From an uncultured Candidatus Melainabacteria bacterium (GTDB lineage: Bacteria > Cyanobacteriota > Vampirovibrionia > Gastranaerophilales > Gastranaerophilaceae): a DNA stretch of 64,000 nucleotides. Within the stretch, counting starts at the first letter, position 1, and every line of letters starts with the position of its first letter. Below the pieces are notes generated by a model. That model was not told the origin of the DNA. It did not search any database and was given only the letters and a program-made list of their open reading frames with translations. Location of the stretch: assembly GCA_934700385.1 (NCBI GenBank), contig CAKUXO010000006.1, forward strand, positions 17,202 to 81,201, given 5' to 3'. This document shows, one piece after another, positions 34,706 through 43,160 of the stretch. Position numbers and translations under genes: made by a program.

Positions 34706-35437
34706 TTAATCCTTTTTAAATGTTGTTTCTATTATACACTTTATTAAAAATAATGGCAAAGTTGGGAAAATTCTTTTAAATCGTTCTGGTTGTAAAATTG
34801 TTCTATAAAGCCATTCTATGCCCATTTTACGATATATTACAGGGGCTTCTTTAGTTAGTCCTGAAAATACATCAAAACTGCCACCAACCCCAATTAAAAC
34901 ACAGCTTTTAAGTCTATTTTTCAACTTAACAATTATTTCTTCTTGTTTTGGTGAACCCAGCCCCACAAGAAGAATTTGAGGATTTTTTTCAACAATTTCA
35001 TTGATTATTTCATCATCATTTTTAAAATAACCGTTTCTTGTGTAAACAAAGTTTAAGTTAGGATATTTTTTTAAAAAATTTTCCTTAGCTTTTTGGATTA
35101 CTTCTTCTTTTGCGCCTAAAAACCCAAGGCGAAGATTATCTTTTGAAGCAAGTTCAATTAATTTTCTTGAAAAATCTACCCCTCTTATTTGATTTTGGTT
35201 AATTGATTTAATTTTTAAGGCAATTTTAACCCCAACGCCATCGGGGATATTTAAATCTGAATTATTGATTAATTCTTTAAAATCTGGATTTTTTTCTGAA
35301 TTCATAATCATTTCAGGGTTAATTGTAATGATATGAAAATTTCTGTTTTCCATAAGCGCTTTTTTAGCTTCATTAAGCGCATTTTGCTCATCAATTAAAT
35401 CAATTCTGCAATTTAAAATTTTCGCTTTATTGTTCAT
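34706..35437 (-). CDS. WecG/TagA/CpsF-family glycosyltransferase (GT26)
   Basis: The 243-residue enzyme belongs to GT26, which adds N-acetylmannosamine-type sugars to undecaprenyl-linked intermediates (TagA in teichoic acid, WecG in ECA). Visible motifs are ITINPEMIMNSEKN, NIPDGVGVKIAL with the catalytic Asp/Thr region (here PDG), LLVGLGSPKQEEII, GVGGSFDVFSGLTKEAP and the membrane-binding C-terminus MGIEWLYRTILQPERFKRI. It is the first gene of a six-gene operon and has a leaderless promoter. Confidence 0.9.
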   Translation of the reverse strand: MNNKAKILNCRIDLIDEQNALNEAKKALMENRNFHIITINPEMIMNSEKNPDFKELINNSDLNIPDGVGVKIALKIKSINQNQIRGVDFSRKLIELASKDNLRLGFLGAKEEVIQKAKENFLKKYPNLNFVYTRNGYFKNDDEIINEIVEKNPQILLVGLGSPKQEEIIVKLKNRLKSCVLIGVGGSFDVFSGLTKEAPVIYRKMGIEWLYRTILQPERFKRIFPTLPLFLIKCIIETTFKKD

Positions 35438-35443
35438 AATATA

Positions 35444-35449
35444 ATAATA
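35444..35449 (-). promoter_or_regulatory. Leaderless promoter of the wecG/tagA operon
   Basis: Minus-strand TATTAT ends six bases before the ATG at 35437. There is no TGn and only a weak -35, so confidence is lower than for its counterparts. Confidence 0.4.
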
Positions 35450-35558
35450 CTATCATGAATTTTTTGAATTTAAAAATTTGAAACAAAAACACATTTAAGT
35501 TTGACTATATGTTTTGTGTTTATTAAAATTTAATTATAGGATACAAAGGAAAGTATAA

Positions 35559-36551
35559 ATGAAAAAGTGTGTGGCAGTCATTGGCTGCGGTCTTTGGGGC
35601 AGAAATATAGTTAGAAATTTTTATAATTTGAATGCGCTTCATAGTGTTTGCGATTTAGATAAAGAAAATCTTAAAATGATTAATGAACTTTATCCAGATG
35701 TTAATACGACAAGCAGCTTTGATGAAGTTATTTCTAACCCTGAAATCAAGGCACTTTGCGTAGTTACCCCAAGCCATACTCATTTTAAACTTGTTAAACA
35801 AGCAATTTTAAAAGGTAAACATGTTTATGTTGAAAAACCAATTTCAACTTCAAGTAAAGAAGCTCTTGAATTAAAAGAATTAGCTCAAAAAATGGATGTT
35901 AAACTTTTAGTTGGGCATTTATTATTATATCATCCTGCCGTAAATAGACTTAAAATGCTTATTTCAGAGGGTGCTTTGGGTGAAATTAAATATGCTCAAT
36001 CTGATAGATTAAACATCAATTACTTTAAAAATGATAGAAGTGTAATGTGGGATTTAGCGCCACATGATGTTTCTATGATAGCTCATGTTACAGGTAAAGC
36101 GCCTTTGAAGGTTTTAAATGCTGTTGGAACATGTTGCGAATTTGATGATATCTGCGATATTACCCATTTAACAATTGAATTTGAAGACGGAATGATTGGT
36201 CAAGTTTCAGATAGCTGGATTCATCCTCAAAAAAGAGTTTGTTTATTAGTAAGAGGTACTGAAGCAACTGCAATTTTAGATGATACAATTCAAGAAGGTA
36301 AATTAAAAATTTATGATAATAAAAAGAATACTCAAAAAGATATTGAGGTTCCTGATTATCTTGAAATTGAGCCATTAAAACTTGAATGCCAACATTTTCT
36401 TAATTGCATTGAAAACAATAAAACACCTCGTTCAGATGGTGAAAATGGCTATATGATTGTTAAAATTCTTGAAAGTGCTGAAAATATGATGTTAGGCGCT
36501 AAAAAAGAAGCTCTTAATTCTCATGAATTTAAACTTTCTCGCTCAAAATAA
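35559..36551 (+). CDS. Gfo/Idh/MocA-family sugar oxidoreductase
   Basis: The 330-residue NAD(P)-dependent enzyme has a Rossmann domain starting VAVIGCGLWGRNIVRNF, the KGKHVYVEKPIS motif with the conserved Lys, and a C-terminal substrate domain with HDVSMIAHVTG. Family members oxidise or reduce sugar or sugar-nucleotide derivatives, and many act in surface polysaccharide synthesis. It follows AAAGGAAAG and stands alone before a strong terminator. The substrate is not predictable. Confidence 0.87.
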   Translation: MKKCVAVIGCGLWGRNIVRNFYNLNALHSVCDLDKENLKMINELYPDVNTTSSFDEVISNPEIKALCVVTPSHTHFKLVKQAILKGKHVYVEKPISTSSKEALELKELAQKMDVKLLVGHLLLYHPAVNRLKMLISEGALGEIKYAQSDRLNINYFKNDRSVMWDLAPHDVSMIAHVTGKAPLKVLNAVGTCCEFDDICDITHLTIEFEDGMIGQVSDSWIHPQKRVCLLVRGTEATAILDDTIQEGKLKIYDNKKNTQKDIEVPDYLEIEPLKLECQHFLNCIENNKTPRSDGENGYMIVKILESAENMMLGAKKEALNSHEFKLSRSK

Positions 36552-36570
36552 AATTAAAGTTTTAAACAAA

Positions 36571-36602
36571 AATAGACCCTTTAAAAGGGTCTATTTTTTT
36601 AT
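36571..36602. terminator. Bidirectional terminator, oxidoreductase and infC
   Basis: Arms AATAGACCCTTT and AAAGGGTCTATT (12 pairs) around a single A are followed by a T run on the plus strand and by TTTTTGTTT on the minus strand. Confidence 0.9.
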
Positions 36603-36616
36603 ATTAATTTAAGAAA

Positions 36617-37150
36617 CTATTTTGCTTGTGGTGCTAAAACCATAACAACGTTTCTTCCTTCAATTTGAGGTTTCTTTTCAATTACATAAGGGGTATCTTC
36701 AAGGTTTGATTGGAATTTATTAATTAAATCCATTGCTAGTTGGCTGTGTTGCATTTCACGACCTCTTAACATAACAACAACTTTAACCTTGTTCCCTGCG
36801 TTAAGAAATTTCTTTGCTGATTTTAATCTAACTTCATAATCATGAACGTCGATTTTATATCTCATTTTAACTTCTTTAATATCGACAGTGTGTTGTTTTT
36901 TCTTAGCTTCTTTGGCTTTTTTTTCGGTTTCGTATTTGTATTTACCCCAATCTAAAATTTTAGCTACAGGTGGCGCTTGGTTGGCAGATACTACAACTAA
37001 ATCTAAATCTCTTTCTCGAGCCATTTGTAGGGCTTTAACCGTTGGAATTGTGCCGTGGTTAACACCTTCATTATCAATTAATCTAACTTCTCTGGCTCTG
37101 ATTTTTTCATTTAAAAGCTCGTTTTGTGCTTTATAATCACCTTTACTAAT
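36617..37150 (-). CDS. infC: Translation initiation factor IF-3, AUU start
   Basis: IF-3 checks the start codon and keeps the 30S subunit free. An internal ATG at 37024 would give only 135 residues and drop the N-domain. The frame continues upstream through NELLNEKIRAREVRLID, the hallmark of the IF-3 N-domain, back to an ATT codon at 37150. That ATT lies nine bases after AAGGAG, and no ATG, GTG or TTG is available in the interval. With it the protein has 177 residues, the normal length. The AUU start is the same rare codon used by E. coli infC, allowing IF-3 to repress its own translation. rpmI and rplT do not follow. Confidence 0.9.
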   Translation of the reverse strand: MSKGDYKAQNELLNEKIRAREVRLIDNEGVNHGTIPTVKALQMARERDLDLVVVSANQAPPVAKILDWGKYKYETEKKAKEAKKKQHTVDIKEVKMRYKIDVHDYEVRLKSAKKFLNAGNKVKVVVMLRGREMQHSQLAMDLINKFQSNLEDTPYVIEKKPQIEGRNVVMVLAPQAK

Positions 37151-37240
37151 TGTTTGTTTCTCCTTTTTTTCTACATTTCTATTTATACCACAGTATTTTA
37201 TTTTTGTAAAAGTTATTTTGTTTTTAAAGACGTATTCTTG

Positions 37241-37263
37241 AAAAAGTTATCTAGTTGTGATAA
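37241..37263. promoter_or_regulatory. Possible HigA operator
   Basis: GTTATC and GATAAC form an inverted repeat around 37245-37263, about 55 bases ahead of the HigA-like gene and close to a TATAAT (37285-37290). HigA-type antitoxins often bind such dyads in their own promoters. Confidence 0.3.
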
Positions 37264-37321
37264 CATAAAATGATTTTTAAAGGCTATAATGGCTGACTAT
37301 CACTAATAGAAAGGTTTAATA

Positions 37322-37609
37322 ATGAAAATAAGACCATATACACACCCTGGGAAAATTTTAGTTGAAGAATTTGTTAAGCCTTATGGCTTAACTCAAAAAC
37401 AACTGTGTGAAAAATTAAATGTTGGAATTAAAACAATAAGTGAAATATATAATAAAAAAAGAGCAATAAGCCCCGTTATGGCGCTTAAACTTGCTAATTT
37501 GTTTGGTACAACTCCTGAGTTTTGGGCTAATGCACAATGTTATTATGATTTATATCAAGCTTATGAAAAAGAAAAAGATAATATCGATTCTATTGAACAA
37601 ATTGCATAA
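37322..37609 (+). CDS. HigA-family antitoxin-like HTH protein
   Basis: The 95-residue protein begins with the HigA hallmark HPGKILVEEFVKPYGLTQKQL, followed by a Cro/C1-type HTH (LNVGIKTISEIYNKKRAIS) and FGTTPEFWANAQ. HigA normally neutralises HigB and represses the higBA operon. No HigB-like ORF lies on either side (infC upstream, terminator then mtnA downstream), so this appears to be an orphan antitoxin or a solitary repressor. AAAGG precedes the ATG. Confidence 0.85.
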   Translation: MKIRPYTHPGKILVEEFVKPYGLTQKQLCEKLNVGIKTISEIYNKKRAISPVMALKLANLFGTTPEFWANAQCYYDLYQAYEKEKDNIDSIEQIA

Positions 37610-37622
37610 GATTTTATTTTAA

Positions 37623-37648
37623 AAAACTTGAGCCTAAGCTCAAGTTTT
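37623..37648. terminator. Bidirectional terminator, HigA-like gene and mtnA
   Basis: AAAACTTGAGC and GCTCAAGTTTT form an 11-pair stem around CTAA between two convergent genes. Confidence 0.85.
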
Positions 37649-37655
37649 AATTTAT

Positions 37656-38687
37656 CTATTCAAATAATTTATGAATTTCATTAGGTTTAAAAATACCATA
37701 TTCTGTTATAATTCCTGTGATTAATTCATTTGGAGTGACGTCAAAACTTGGATTTATAACATTTACTTTATCAGTACAAATAGGTTTATCATTTACAATT
37801 GTTACTTCTTCTTTATTTCTTAATTCGATAACAATTTCATCCCCTGTTTTAATTTTAGGGTCAACAGTTGATTTTGGTGCGGCAATATAAAATGGAATAT
37901 TGTGATATTTTGCTGCAATTGCAACCATATAAGTTCCGATTTTATTAGCTGTATCACCATTTAGAGCAATTCTATCTGCCCCAACTACAACAACATCAAT
38001 CATTCCTTTTTTCATAAAATAAGCACCCATGCCATCTGTTAAAAGGGTTGTATCAATGCCATCTTTTGTTAATTCATAAGTGGTTAATCTTGCCCCTTGT
38101 CCACGTGGACGAGTTTCATCAGCAAAAACTTTAATTGTTTTATCTTTTTCATAAGCACTTCTTACAACCCCAAGAGCTGTTCCCCAGCCAACTGTAGCTA
38201 AAGCGCCTGCGTTACAATGAGTCATAATTGTAGCGCCTTTTGGGATAATTTCAGCGCCAAAAGAACCTATTTTTTTATTGATTTCAATATCTTCATCTTC
38301 TAACCTAATTGAATTTTTAATTAAAAGATTAATTATTTCTTCATTTGATTTTTCTTTATTTTCTTCTAAAACCTTAAGTTGTTCTTGAATTGCCCAATGA
38401 AGATTAACTGCTGTCGGGCGAGAAGAATTAATATAATCGGCAACTTTTTTAACTTCATTAATAAAATCAGAGCTGTTTTTATTTTCAATAGCACCTAATG
38501 TAACCCCATGAGCACCTGCTATACCAATAGCTGGCGCACCTCTTACAATCATGGTTTTAATAGCTTCATACATATCTTTTGAAGTTTTAATATCAACTTT
38601 TTTAAATTCATAAGGGATTATTGTTTGGTCAATCATTCTTGAAAAGCCAAAATCTTCACCTTTAATCCATTCAATTGTTTTATCCAT
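37656..38687 (-). CDS. mtnA: S-methyl-5-thioribose-1-phosphate isomerase
   Basis: MtnA converts methylthioribose-1-phosphate to the ribulose form in methionine salvage. The 343-residue protein belongs to the eIF2B-alpha/beta/delta fold and shows MIVRGAPAIGIAGAHG, MTHCNAGALATVGWGTALG with the catalytic Cys, ADETRPRGQGARLT, and VVVGADRIALNGDTANKIGT with the catalytic Asp. It is the third gene of ruvC-membrane protein-mtnA, with AGGAAG ahead of the ATG. No other salvage gene is in view. Confidence 0.9.
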   Translation of the reverse strand: MDKTIEWIKGEDFGFSRMIDQTIIPYEFKKVDIKTSKDMYEAIKTMIVRGAPAIGIAGAHGVTLGAIENKNSSDFINEVKKVADYINSSRPTAVNLHWAIQEQLKVLEENKEKSNEEIINLLIKNSIRLEDEDIEINKKIGSFGAEIIPKGATIMTHCNAGALATVGWGTALGVVRSAYEKDKTIKVFADETRPRGQGARLTTYELTKDGIDTTLLTDGMGAYFMKKGMIDVVVVGADRIALNGDTANKIGTYMVAIAAKYHNIPFYIAAPKSTVDPKIKTGDEIVIELRNKEEVTIVNDKPICTDKVNVINPSFDVTPNELITGIITEYGIFKPNEIHKLFE

Positions 38688-38696
38688 TTTTTCTTC

Positions 38697-39173
38697 CTAG
38701 TCTTCTATTTTAATATCCAAAGGGGCGTCATATTCTTGTGGTTTTTTAGAAAATCTATTAATCAAGAAAATTATCCCCATTCCGCTTGCTGCGTTAATCA
38801 TAGCAAAAATGGCGCTAACCATAATTATAATTATTAAATAAAGCCAAAAGGCATTTGAAATTATATAAGGAATGCCATAAGAATATATTTTCATTATCAA
38901 ACTTAAAATGCAAACCATTAATGTAAAAGTTATAAAAAAGCCAAGCCCTGTTGAAAAACCGATAATAGAGCCAAGTATTGCACCTTTTTCATTATCTAAA
39001 TAATTCAAATATTTTTCATTTTTCTTCATATATAAAATTACAATCGGGCTTGCAAAAAAAGTTACTATTGCAACACAAATACCGATTATGCTTGGGATAG
39101 AAGCAAGAAGCCCCAAAACCGCCCCAAAAATTAAAGAAAAAATTATTGCTCTTTTTATAACTAGTTCATTCAT
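38697..39173 (-). CDS. Small integral membrane protein of unknown function
   Basis: I do not recognise this 158-residue protein. It has four hydrophobic segments (about 8-28, 30-50, 68-90 and 100-135), a short charged cytoplasmic loop (KKNEKYLNYLDNEKG) and a charged tail. Small residues in the third helix (GSIIGFSTGLGFF) resemble a Gly-zipper. The ATG overlaps the ruvC stop by four bases, so it is translated from the ruvC-mtnA message. Confidence 0.7.
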   Translation of the reverse strand: MNELVIKRAIIFSLIFGAVLGLLASIPSIIGICVAIVTFFASPIVILYMKKNEKYLNYLDNEKGAILGSIIGFSTGLGFFITFTLMVCILSLIMKIYSYGIPYIISNAFWLYLIIIIMVSAIFAMINAASGMGIIFLINRFSKKPQEYDAPLDIKIED

Positions 39174-39664
39174 TTTATTCTCTCCTTAAAATTATAATTT
39201 CTTGCATGACAAACTGCAAGAGCAATTGAGTCTATTGTATCATCTAATTTAACATTTTCATCAATTTCTATATAATTTTTTACCATTAATTTAACTTCAG
39301 ATTTATCGGCTCTGCCATGCCCTGTTATTGTTTGTTTTACAACAAGAGGTGTATATTCAAAAGAAGGAATTGAGTTTTCTTCTAGGGTACATAAAATAAC
39401 GCCTCTTGCTTGCGCTACAGGTATTATTGTTTTTTGATTTTTAAAGAAAAAAAGTTGTTCAATTGAAGCGCAATCGGGGTTATATTTTTTAATTAAAAAA
39501 TCAATATCTGTTTTTAACTCTAAAAGTCTTTTTGGGTGGGCTGCTTTTTTATCAGTTTGAATTGAACCGCTTGAAAGAAGTTTCAGTTCTTCATTTTGCG
39601 GATTAAATTCAACAAAACTATAGCCTGTAATACCAATCCCAGGGTCAATTCCTAAAATTAACAT
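39170..39664 (-). CDS. ruvC: Holliday junction endonuclease RuvC
   Basis: RuvC cuts Holliday junctions symmetrically. The 164-residue protein has the RNase H-like fold with the catalytic acids in ILGIDPGIGITGYSF (Asp) and SIEQLFFFKNQ (Glu), GHGRADKSEVK and the late acidic pair in DDTIDSIALAVCHA. It has the best leaderless promoter in the window: TTGACA, 17 bases, TATTCT, six bases, ATG. Confidence 0.95.
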   Translation of the reverse strand: MLILGIDPGIGITGYSFVEFNPQNEELKLLSSGSIQTDKKAAHPKRLLELKTDIDFLIKKYNPDCASIEQLFFFKNQKTIIPVAQARGVILCTLEENSIPSFEYTPLVVKQTITGHGRADKSEVKLMVKNYIEIDENVKLDDTIDSIALAVCHARNYNFKERIK

Positions 39665-39670
39665 ATTTTT

Positions 39671-39699
39671 AGAATATTAAATTTTATTTTTATTGTCAA
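39671..39699 (-). promoter_or_regulatory. Leaderless promoter of ruvC
   Basis: Consensus -35 TTGACA (39694-39699), 17-base spacer, -10 TATTCT (39671-39676), then six bases to the ATG at 39664. The predicted first base of the RNA is the A of the start codon. Confidence 0.7.
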
Positions 39700-39719
39700 A
39701 AAATTAATTTTTTTTAATC

Positions 39720-41048
39720 TTAATCAAGCCCTAATTTCTTTTGTAATTCTTCTAAAGATACCCCTTTTGTTTCAGGTACAACAAAGTGTATAAAGAAAAA
39801 TGAAACAATACAAATACTTGCTAAAATTAAAAATGTTACACTTCCGCCTAAATTTTCTAAAGATACTGGGAACAGCGCACTTATTAAAAAGTTAAATAAA
39901 AAGTTTGAAATGATAGATATACTCATTCCAAAACCTCTTATGTTTAAAGGAAAAACTTCTGAGGCGATTAATAAGCCAACAGGGCCTAAAGACATTGAAA
40001 AAGAAACAATGAATGTGCAACATGCTAAAATTGCAAAATATTTTAAGAAACCATAATCAAAATGAAAAACAATTGATAAAACAATTAAACTTAAAAACAT
40101 GCCGGATAAACCAAAATATAATAATGGTTTTCTTCCAACTTTATCACTCAATGCTATTGCAACAAATGTCATTAAAAAGTTGATTAAACCAATAAAAATT
40201 GTTATAAATAATACATCTTTATTAGAATTAAAACCTGCTATTTTAAAAATTGTCGGTGAATAATAAATAATTGCATTAATGCCTGTTGCAATTTGAACAA
40301 ACATAATCCCAATACCGATTACAAAAGATTTAATATATTTTCTTTTTTTATATTTTTTCTTTTCGCCGTCTTTTGAAAAACTTTCTTGAATTTCTTTTAT
40401 TTCAAGCTCGATATCGTTTTCTTTATCAATTTTTGTTAAAATTTTTCTCGCTTTTTCAATTTTTCCTTTTAAAATAAGCCATCTTGGGGTGTCACTTAAA
40501 ATAATCATCCCAATTAAAAGAATAATCCCTGGGATACCGCCTAATAAAAGCATTATGCGCCAATTATTTTCTAAAGAAGCGCAAAGATAGTTTGTTGAAT
40601 AGGAAAATAAAATCCCTAAAGTTATTGCTAATTGATGAAAAGAAACAATTTGACCTCTTATGTTTTTAGGTGAAATTTCGCTTAAATATAATGGACCTAC
40701 AAAACTTACTACCCCAACGGCAAAGCCTGTAAAAAATCTTGAAAGAATTAATTGAGTTATGTCTTTTGAATAATAACAAAAAATTGAACCCAAAATAAAA
40801 ATAAAGGCTGTTAAAATCATGACTTTTTTTCTGCCAAATTTATCAACGATTAAGCCATTAATTAATGCGCCAAAAATTGCACCAATTGAAACAGAACTAA
40901 CTAACAAGCCAAGCATATATGAATTTATGTTAAAACTTTTTTGAACATAAATCATAGCTCCTGAAATTACACCTGTATCATAACCAGATAAAAGACCGCC
41001 CAGCGCTGCAATAAGAGCGCAAATATATAAGTAAAAATATTTCTTCAT
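39720..41048 (-). CDS. MFS sugar porter (sugar:H+ symporter)
   Basis: The 442-residue transporter has 12 helices and the sugar-porter signatures GGLLSGYDTGVISGAM in helix 1, KFGRKKVMI between helices 2 and 3, GFAVGVVSFVGPLYLSEISP in helix 4, and the final PETKGVSLEELQ. An in-frame ATG at 41066 would add six residues. The ATG at 41048 is six bases after TATAAT and is preferred as a leaderless start. The sugar is likely a hexose or pentose; sequence alone does not say which. Confidence 0.9.
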   Translation of the reverse strand: MKKYFYLYICALIAALGGLLSGYDTGVISGAMIYVQKSFNINSYMLGLLVSSVSIGAIFGALINGLIVDKFGRKKVMILTAFIFILGSIFCYYSKDITQLILSRFFTGFAVGVVSFVGPLYLSEISPKNIRGQIVSFHQLAITLGILFSYSTNYLCASLENNWRIMLLLGGIPGIILLIGMIILSDTPRWLILKGKIEKARKILTKIDKENDIELEIKEIQESFSKDGEKKKYKKRKYIKSFVIGIGIMFVQIATGINAIIYYSPTIFKIAGFNSNKDVLFITIFIGLINFLMTFVAIALSDKVGRKPLLYFGLSGMFLSLIVLSIVFHFDYGFLKYFAILACCTFIVSFSMSLGPVGLLIASEVFPLNIRGFGMSISIISNFLFNFLISALFPVSLENLGGSVTFLILASICIVSFFFIHFVVPETKGVSLEELQKKLGLD

Positions 41049-41054
41049 GTTCTT

Positions 41055-41060
41055 ATTATA
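41055..41060 (-). promoter_or_regulatory. Leaderless promoter of the sugar porter gene
   Basis: Minus-strand TATAAT ends six bases before the ATG at 41048. A GTGAAT about 17 bases upstream is a poor -35. Confidence 0.5.
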
Positions 41061-41141
41061 AAACATTTTATTTAAAAATTCACTTTTTTTAATTTTGTGA
41101 GAGAATATATATAAAAGTACAATTTTTTTCAGGGGAGTTTT

Positions 41142-41354
41142 ATGTCTTATATAAAAATTGATGATAGTAAATGTAAGTCATGTTACCTTTGCGTTGATGT
41201 TTGTCCTAAAAAACTTATCAAGGTCGGGGAAAAAACAGGTTCTCTTGGTGAAAACATTGTTGAATTTAAAGATGAAAAAAAAGAATGTTTGGGTTGTGCT
41301 ATGTGTGCTATGGTGTGCCCCGATATTGCAATAGTAGGTGTATATAAAGAATGA
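41142..41354 (+). CDS. Ferredoxin-like subunit (delta) of 2-oxoacid:ferredoxin oxidoreductase
   Basis: The 70-residue protein carries two 4Fe-4S sets, CKSCYLCVDVCP and CLGCAMCAMVCP, and is the electron-accepting subunit. It starts after AGGGGAG and overlaps the alpha-subunit gene by four bases. It leads a four-gene operon (delta-alpha-beta-gamma). Confidence 0.92.
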   Translation: MSYIKIDDSKCKSCYLCVDVCPKKLIKVGEKTGSLGENIVEFKDEKKECLGCAMCAMVCPDIAIVGVYKE

Positions 41355-42427
41355 ACAAAGACTTATTAAAAGGTAATATTGCAATAGCAAAAGCAGCGCT
41401 TAAATGCGGCTGTAAGTGTTATTTTGGCTATCCAATTACTCCTCAAACTGAAATCGGTGAATATTTAAGCTATGAAATGCAAAAAAATTCCTTGGCTTAT
41501 GTTTGTGCTGAATCTGAAATAGGTGCAATTAATATGGCTCTTGGGGCTGCTTCAACAGGTGCTAAGGTCATGATTTCAAGTTCATCTTGCGCTGTTGCTC
41601 TTATGCAAGAAACAATTTCTTACGCATGCTCTGATGAACTTCCTATTGTTTTAGTTAATGTTATGAGAGCTGGCCCTGGGCAAGGTTATATTTTCCCATC
41701 TCAAGGAGATTACAACCAAGCAACAATTGGGGGCGGTAATGGCGATTATAGATGTCTTGTTTTATCTCCATCGAGTGTTCAAGAATGTGTTGAATTTACA
41801 TATAAAGCATTTTATTTAGCTCAAAAATATAAAAATCCAACAATTCTTTTGGTTGACGGTTTACTTGGGCAAATGGCAGAGCCTGTTGAATTTATTGAAA
41901 ATAATTACCCTGAAATAGATAATTCTTCTTGGTGCCTTGATGGGGCTTGTGCTCGAGCTTCACGTGAAATTCATTCGCTTGAACCATCTCAAGATAAATT
42001 AAATCTTCACATTATAGATTTATTTAGAAAATATGCTCAAATAGAACAAAATGAACAAGATTGGGAAGAATACAACTGTGAAAACGCCGATTTTATTATA
42101 ACCGCTTTTGGTTCAATGGCAAGAACGGCAAAAGCAGTTTGCAATTATTACCTTGAAAAAGGTGTTAAAATCGGGCTATTTCGCCCTAAAATGCTCTATC
42201 CATTCCCATATAAAAGGCTTAGAGAGCTTTCTTTTAAAACTAAAAACTTTATAGATATAGAAATGAACATGGGTCAAATGCTTAAAGATGTTAGACTTTC
42301 AATTTTATCTAATGCAAAGGTTTCATTCATCGGGAAACCTGTTGGCGATTGGCTTAAAAAAGAAGAAATCATTAATGCGGTTGATAACATTATAAAGGAA
42401 CAAAATGCTAGTTTACCAAACGCCTAA
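41351..42427 (+). CDS. vorB: 2-oxoacid:ferredoxin oxidoreductase, alpha subunit (VorB/KorA-like)
   Basis: The enzyme oxidatively decarboxylates 2-oxoacids to acyl-CoA with reduction of ferredoxin. The 358-residue subunit has the pyrimidine-binding domain: GCKCYFGYPITPQTEIGEYL, AESEIGAINMALGAASTGAK (ThDP-activating Glu region), PGQGYIFPSQGDYNQATIGG, and a C-terminal transketolase-C-like domain. The YFGYPITPQTE and PSQGDYNQAT patterns are nearest to VorB (3-methyl-2-oxobutanoate) as I remember that family. A 2-oxoglutarate (Kor) specificity cannot be excluded. Confidence 0.85.
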   Translation: MNKDLLKGNIAIAKAALKCGCKCYFGYPITPQTEIGEYLSYEMQKNSLAYVCAESEIGAINMALGAASTGAKVMISSSSCAVALMQETISYACSDELPIVLVNVMRAGPGQGYIFPSQGDYNQATIGGGNGDYRCLVLSPSSVQECVEFTYKAFYLAQKYKNPTILLVDGLLGQMAEPVEFIENNYPEIDNSSWCLDGACARASREIHSLEPSQDKLNLHIIDLFRKYAQIEQNEQDWEEYNCENADFIITAFGSMARTAKAVCNYYLEKGVKIGLFRPKMLYPFPYKRLRELSFKTKNFIDIEMNMGQMLKDVRLSILSNAKVSFIGKPVGDWLKKEEIINAVDNIIKEQNASLPNA

Positions 42428-43160
42428 GGCGATAAAACAAAATTCAAAATTTACTTTTTGCAAAGGGTGTGACCATGGGGTTGCAATTAAGCTTGTGGCT
42501 GAAATTTTAGATGAATTAAATCTTCAAGAAAAAACAATTGCAATTGCTTCATCTGGTTGCTCTGTATTATTATATGATTTTTTAGATGTAGATTGTATTG
42601 AAGCACCCCACGGTAGAGCATGTGCCGTTGGTACAGGTGTTAAAAGAGCGCATGCTGCTCTAAAAAATGATAGATTTGTTTTTACTTATCAAGGTGATGG
42701 CGATTTTGCTTCTATTGGGCTTGGTGAATCAATGCACAGCGCTCTAAGGGGTGAAAACATTACTGCTATTTGTATTAATAATACAAATTATGGCATGACA
42801 GGTGGACAAATGGGTCCAACGAGCACCCTAGGGCAAGTTACAACAACAAGCCCTCTAGGAAGAAATGAACAATATCACGGTTTTCCTATTAAAACCGCAG
42901 AGCAAATTGCACTTTGTGACGGAACAGCATTTAGCGCAAGAGTTGCACTTTATGATGTTAAAAATATAATTAATGCTAAAAAGGCAATCAAAAAGGCTTT
43001 TGAATGTCAAATTAATAAAAAAGGTTTTAGCTTTGTTGAAATTTTATCTTCTTGTCCGACAAATTGGAAACTATCTCCACAAGACTCGCACAAAAAAATA
43101 GAACAAGAGCTTGTTAAAATCTATCCACTTAAAATATTTAAGGACAAAACAAATGACTAA
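42405..43160 (+). CDS. 2-oxoacid:ferredoxin oxidoreductase, beta (ThDP) subunit
   Basis: The 251-residue subunit binds thiamine diphosphate: FCKGCDHGVAIKLV at the start, ASSGCSV, the APHGRACAVGTG loop, TYQGDGDFASIGLGE (metal-ThDP motif) and NNTNYGMTGGQMGPTS. It overlaps the alpha gene by 23 bases and the gamma gene by eight, indicating coupled translation. Confidence 0.9.
   Translation: MLVYQTPKAIKQNSKFTFCKGCDHGVAIKLVAEILDELNLQEKTIAIASSGCSVLLYDFLDVDCIEAPHGRACAVGTGVKRAHAALKNDRFVFTYQGDGDFASIGLGESMHSALRGENITAICINNTNYGMTGGQMGPTSTLGQVTTTSPLGRNEQYHGFPIKTAEQIALCDGTAFSARVALYDVKNIINAKKAIKKAFECQINKKGFSFVEILSSCPTNWKLSPQDSHKKIEQELVKIYPLKIFKDKTND

Noticed and set aside
37151..37321. HigB toxin gene upstream of the HigA-like gene
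   Set aside because: No ORF of suitable size in either strand; the space holds promoters and a dyad.
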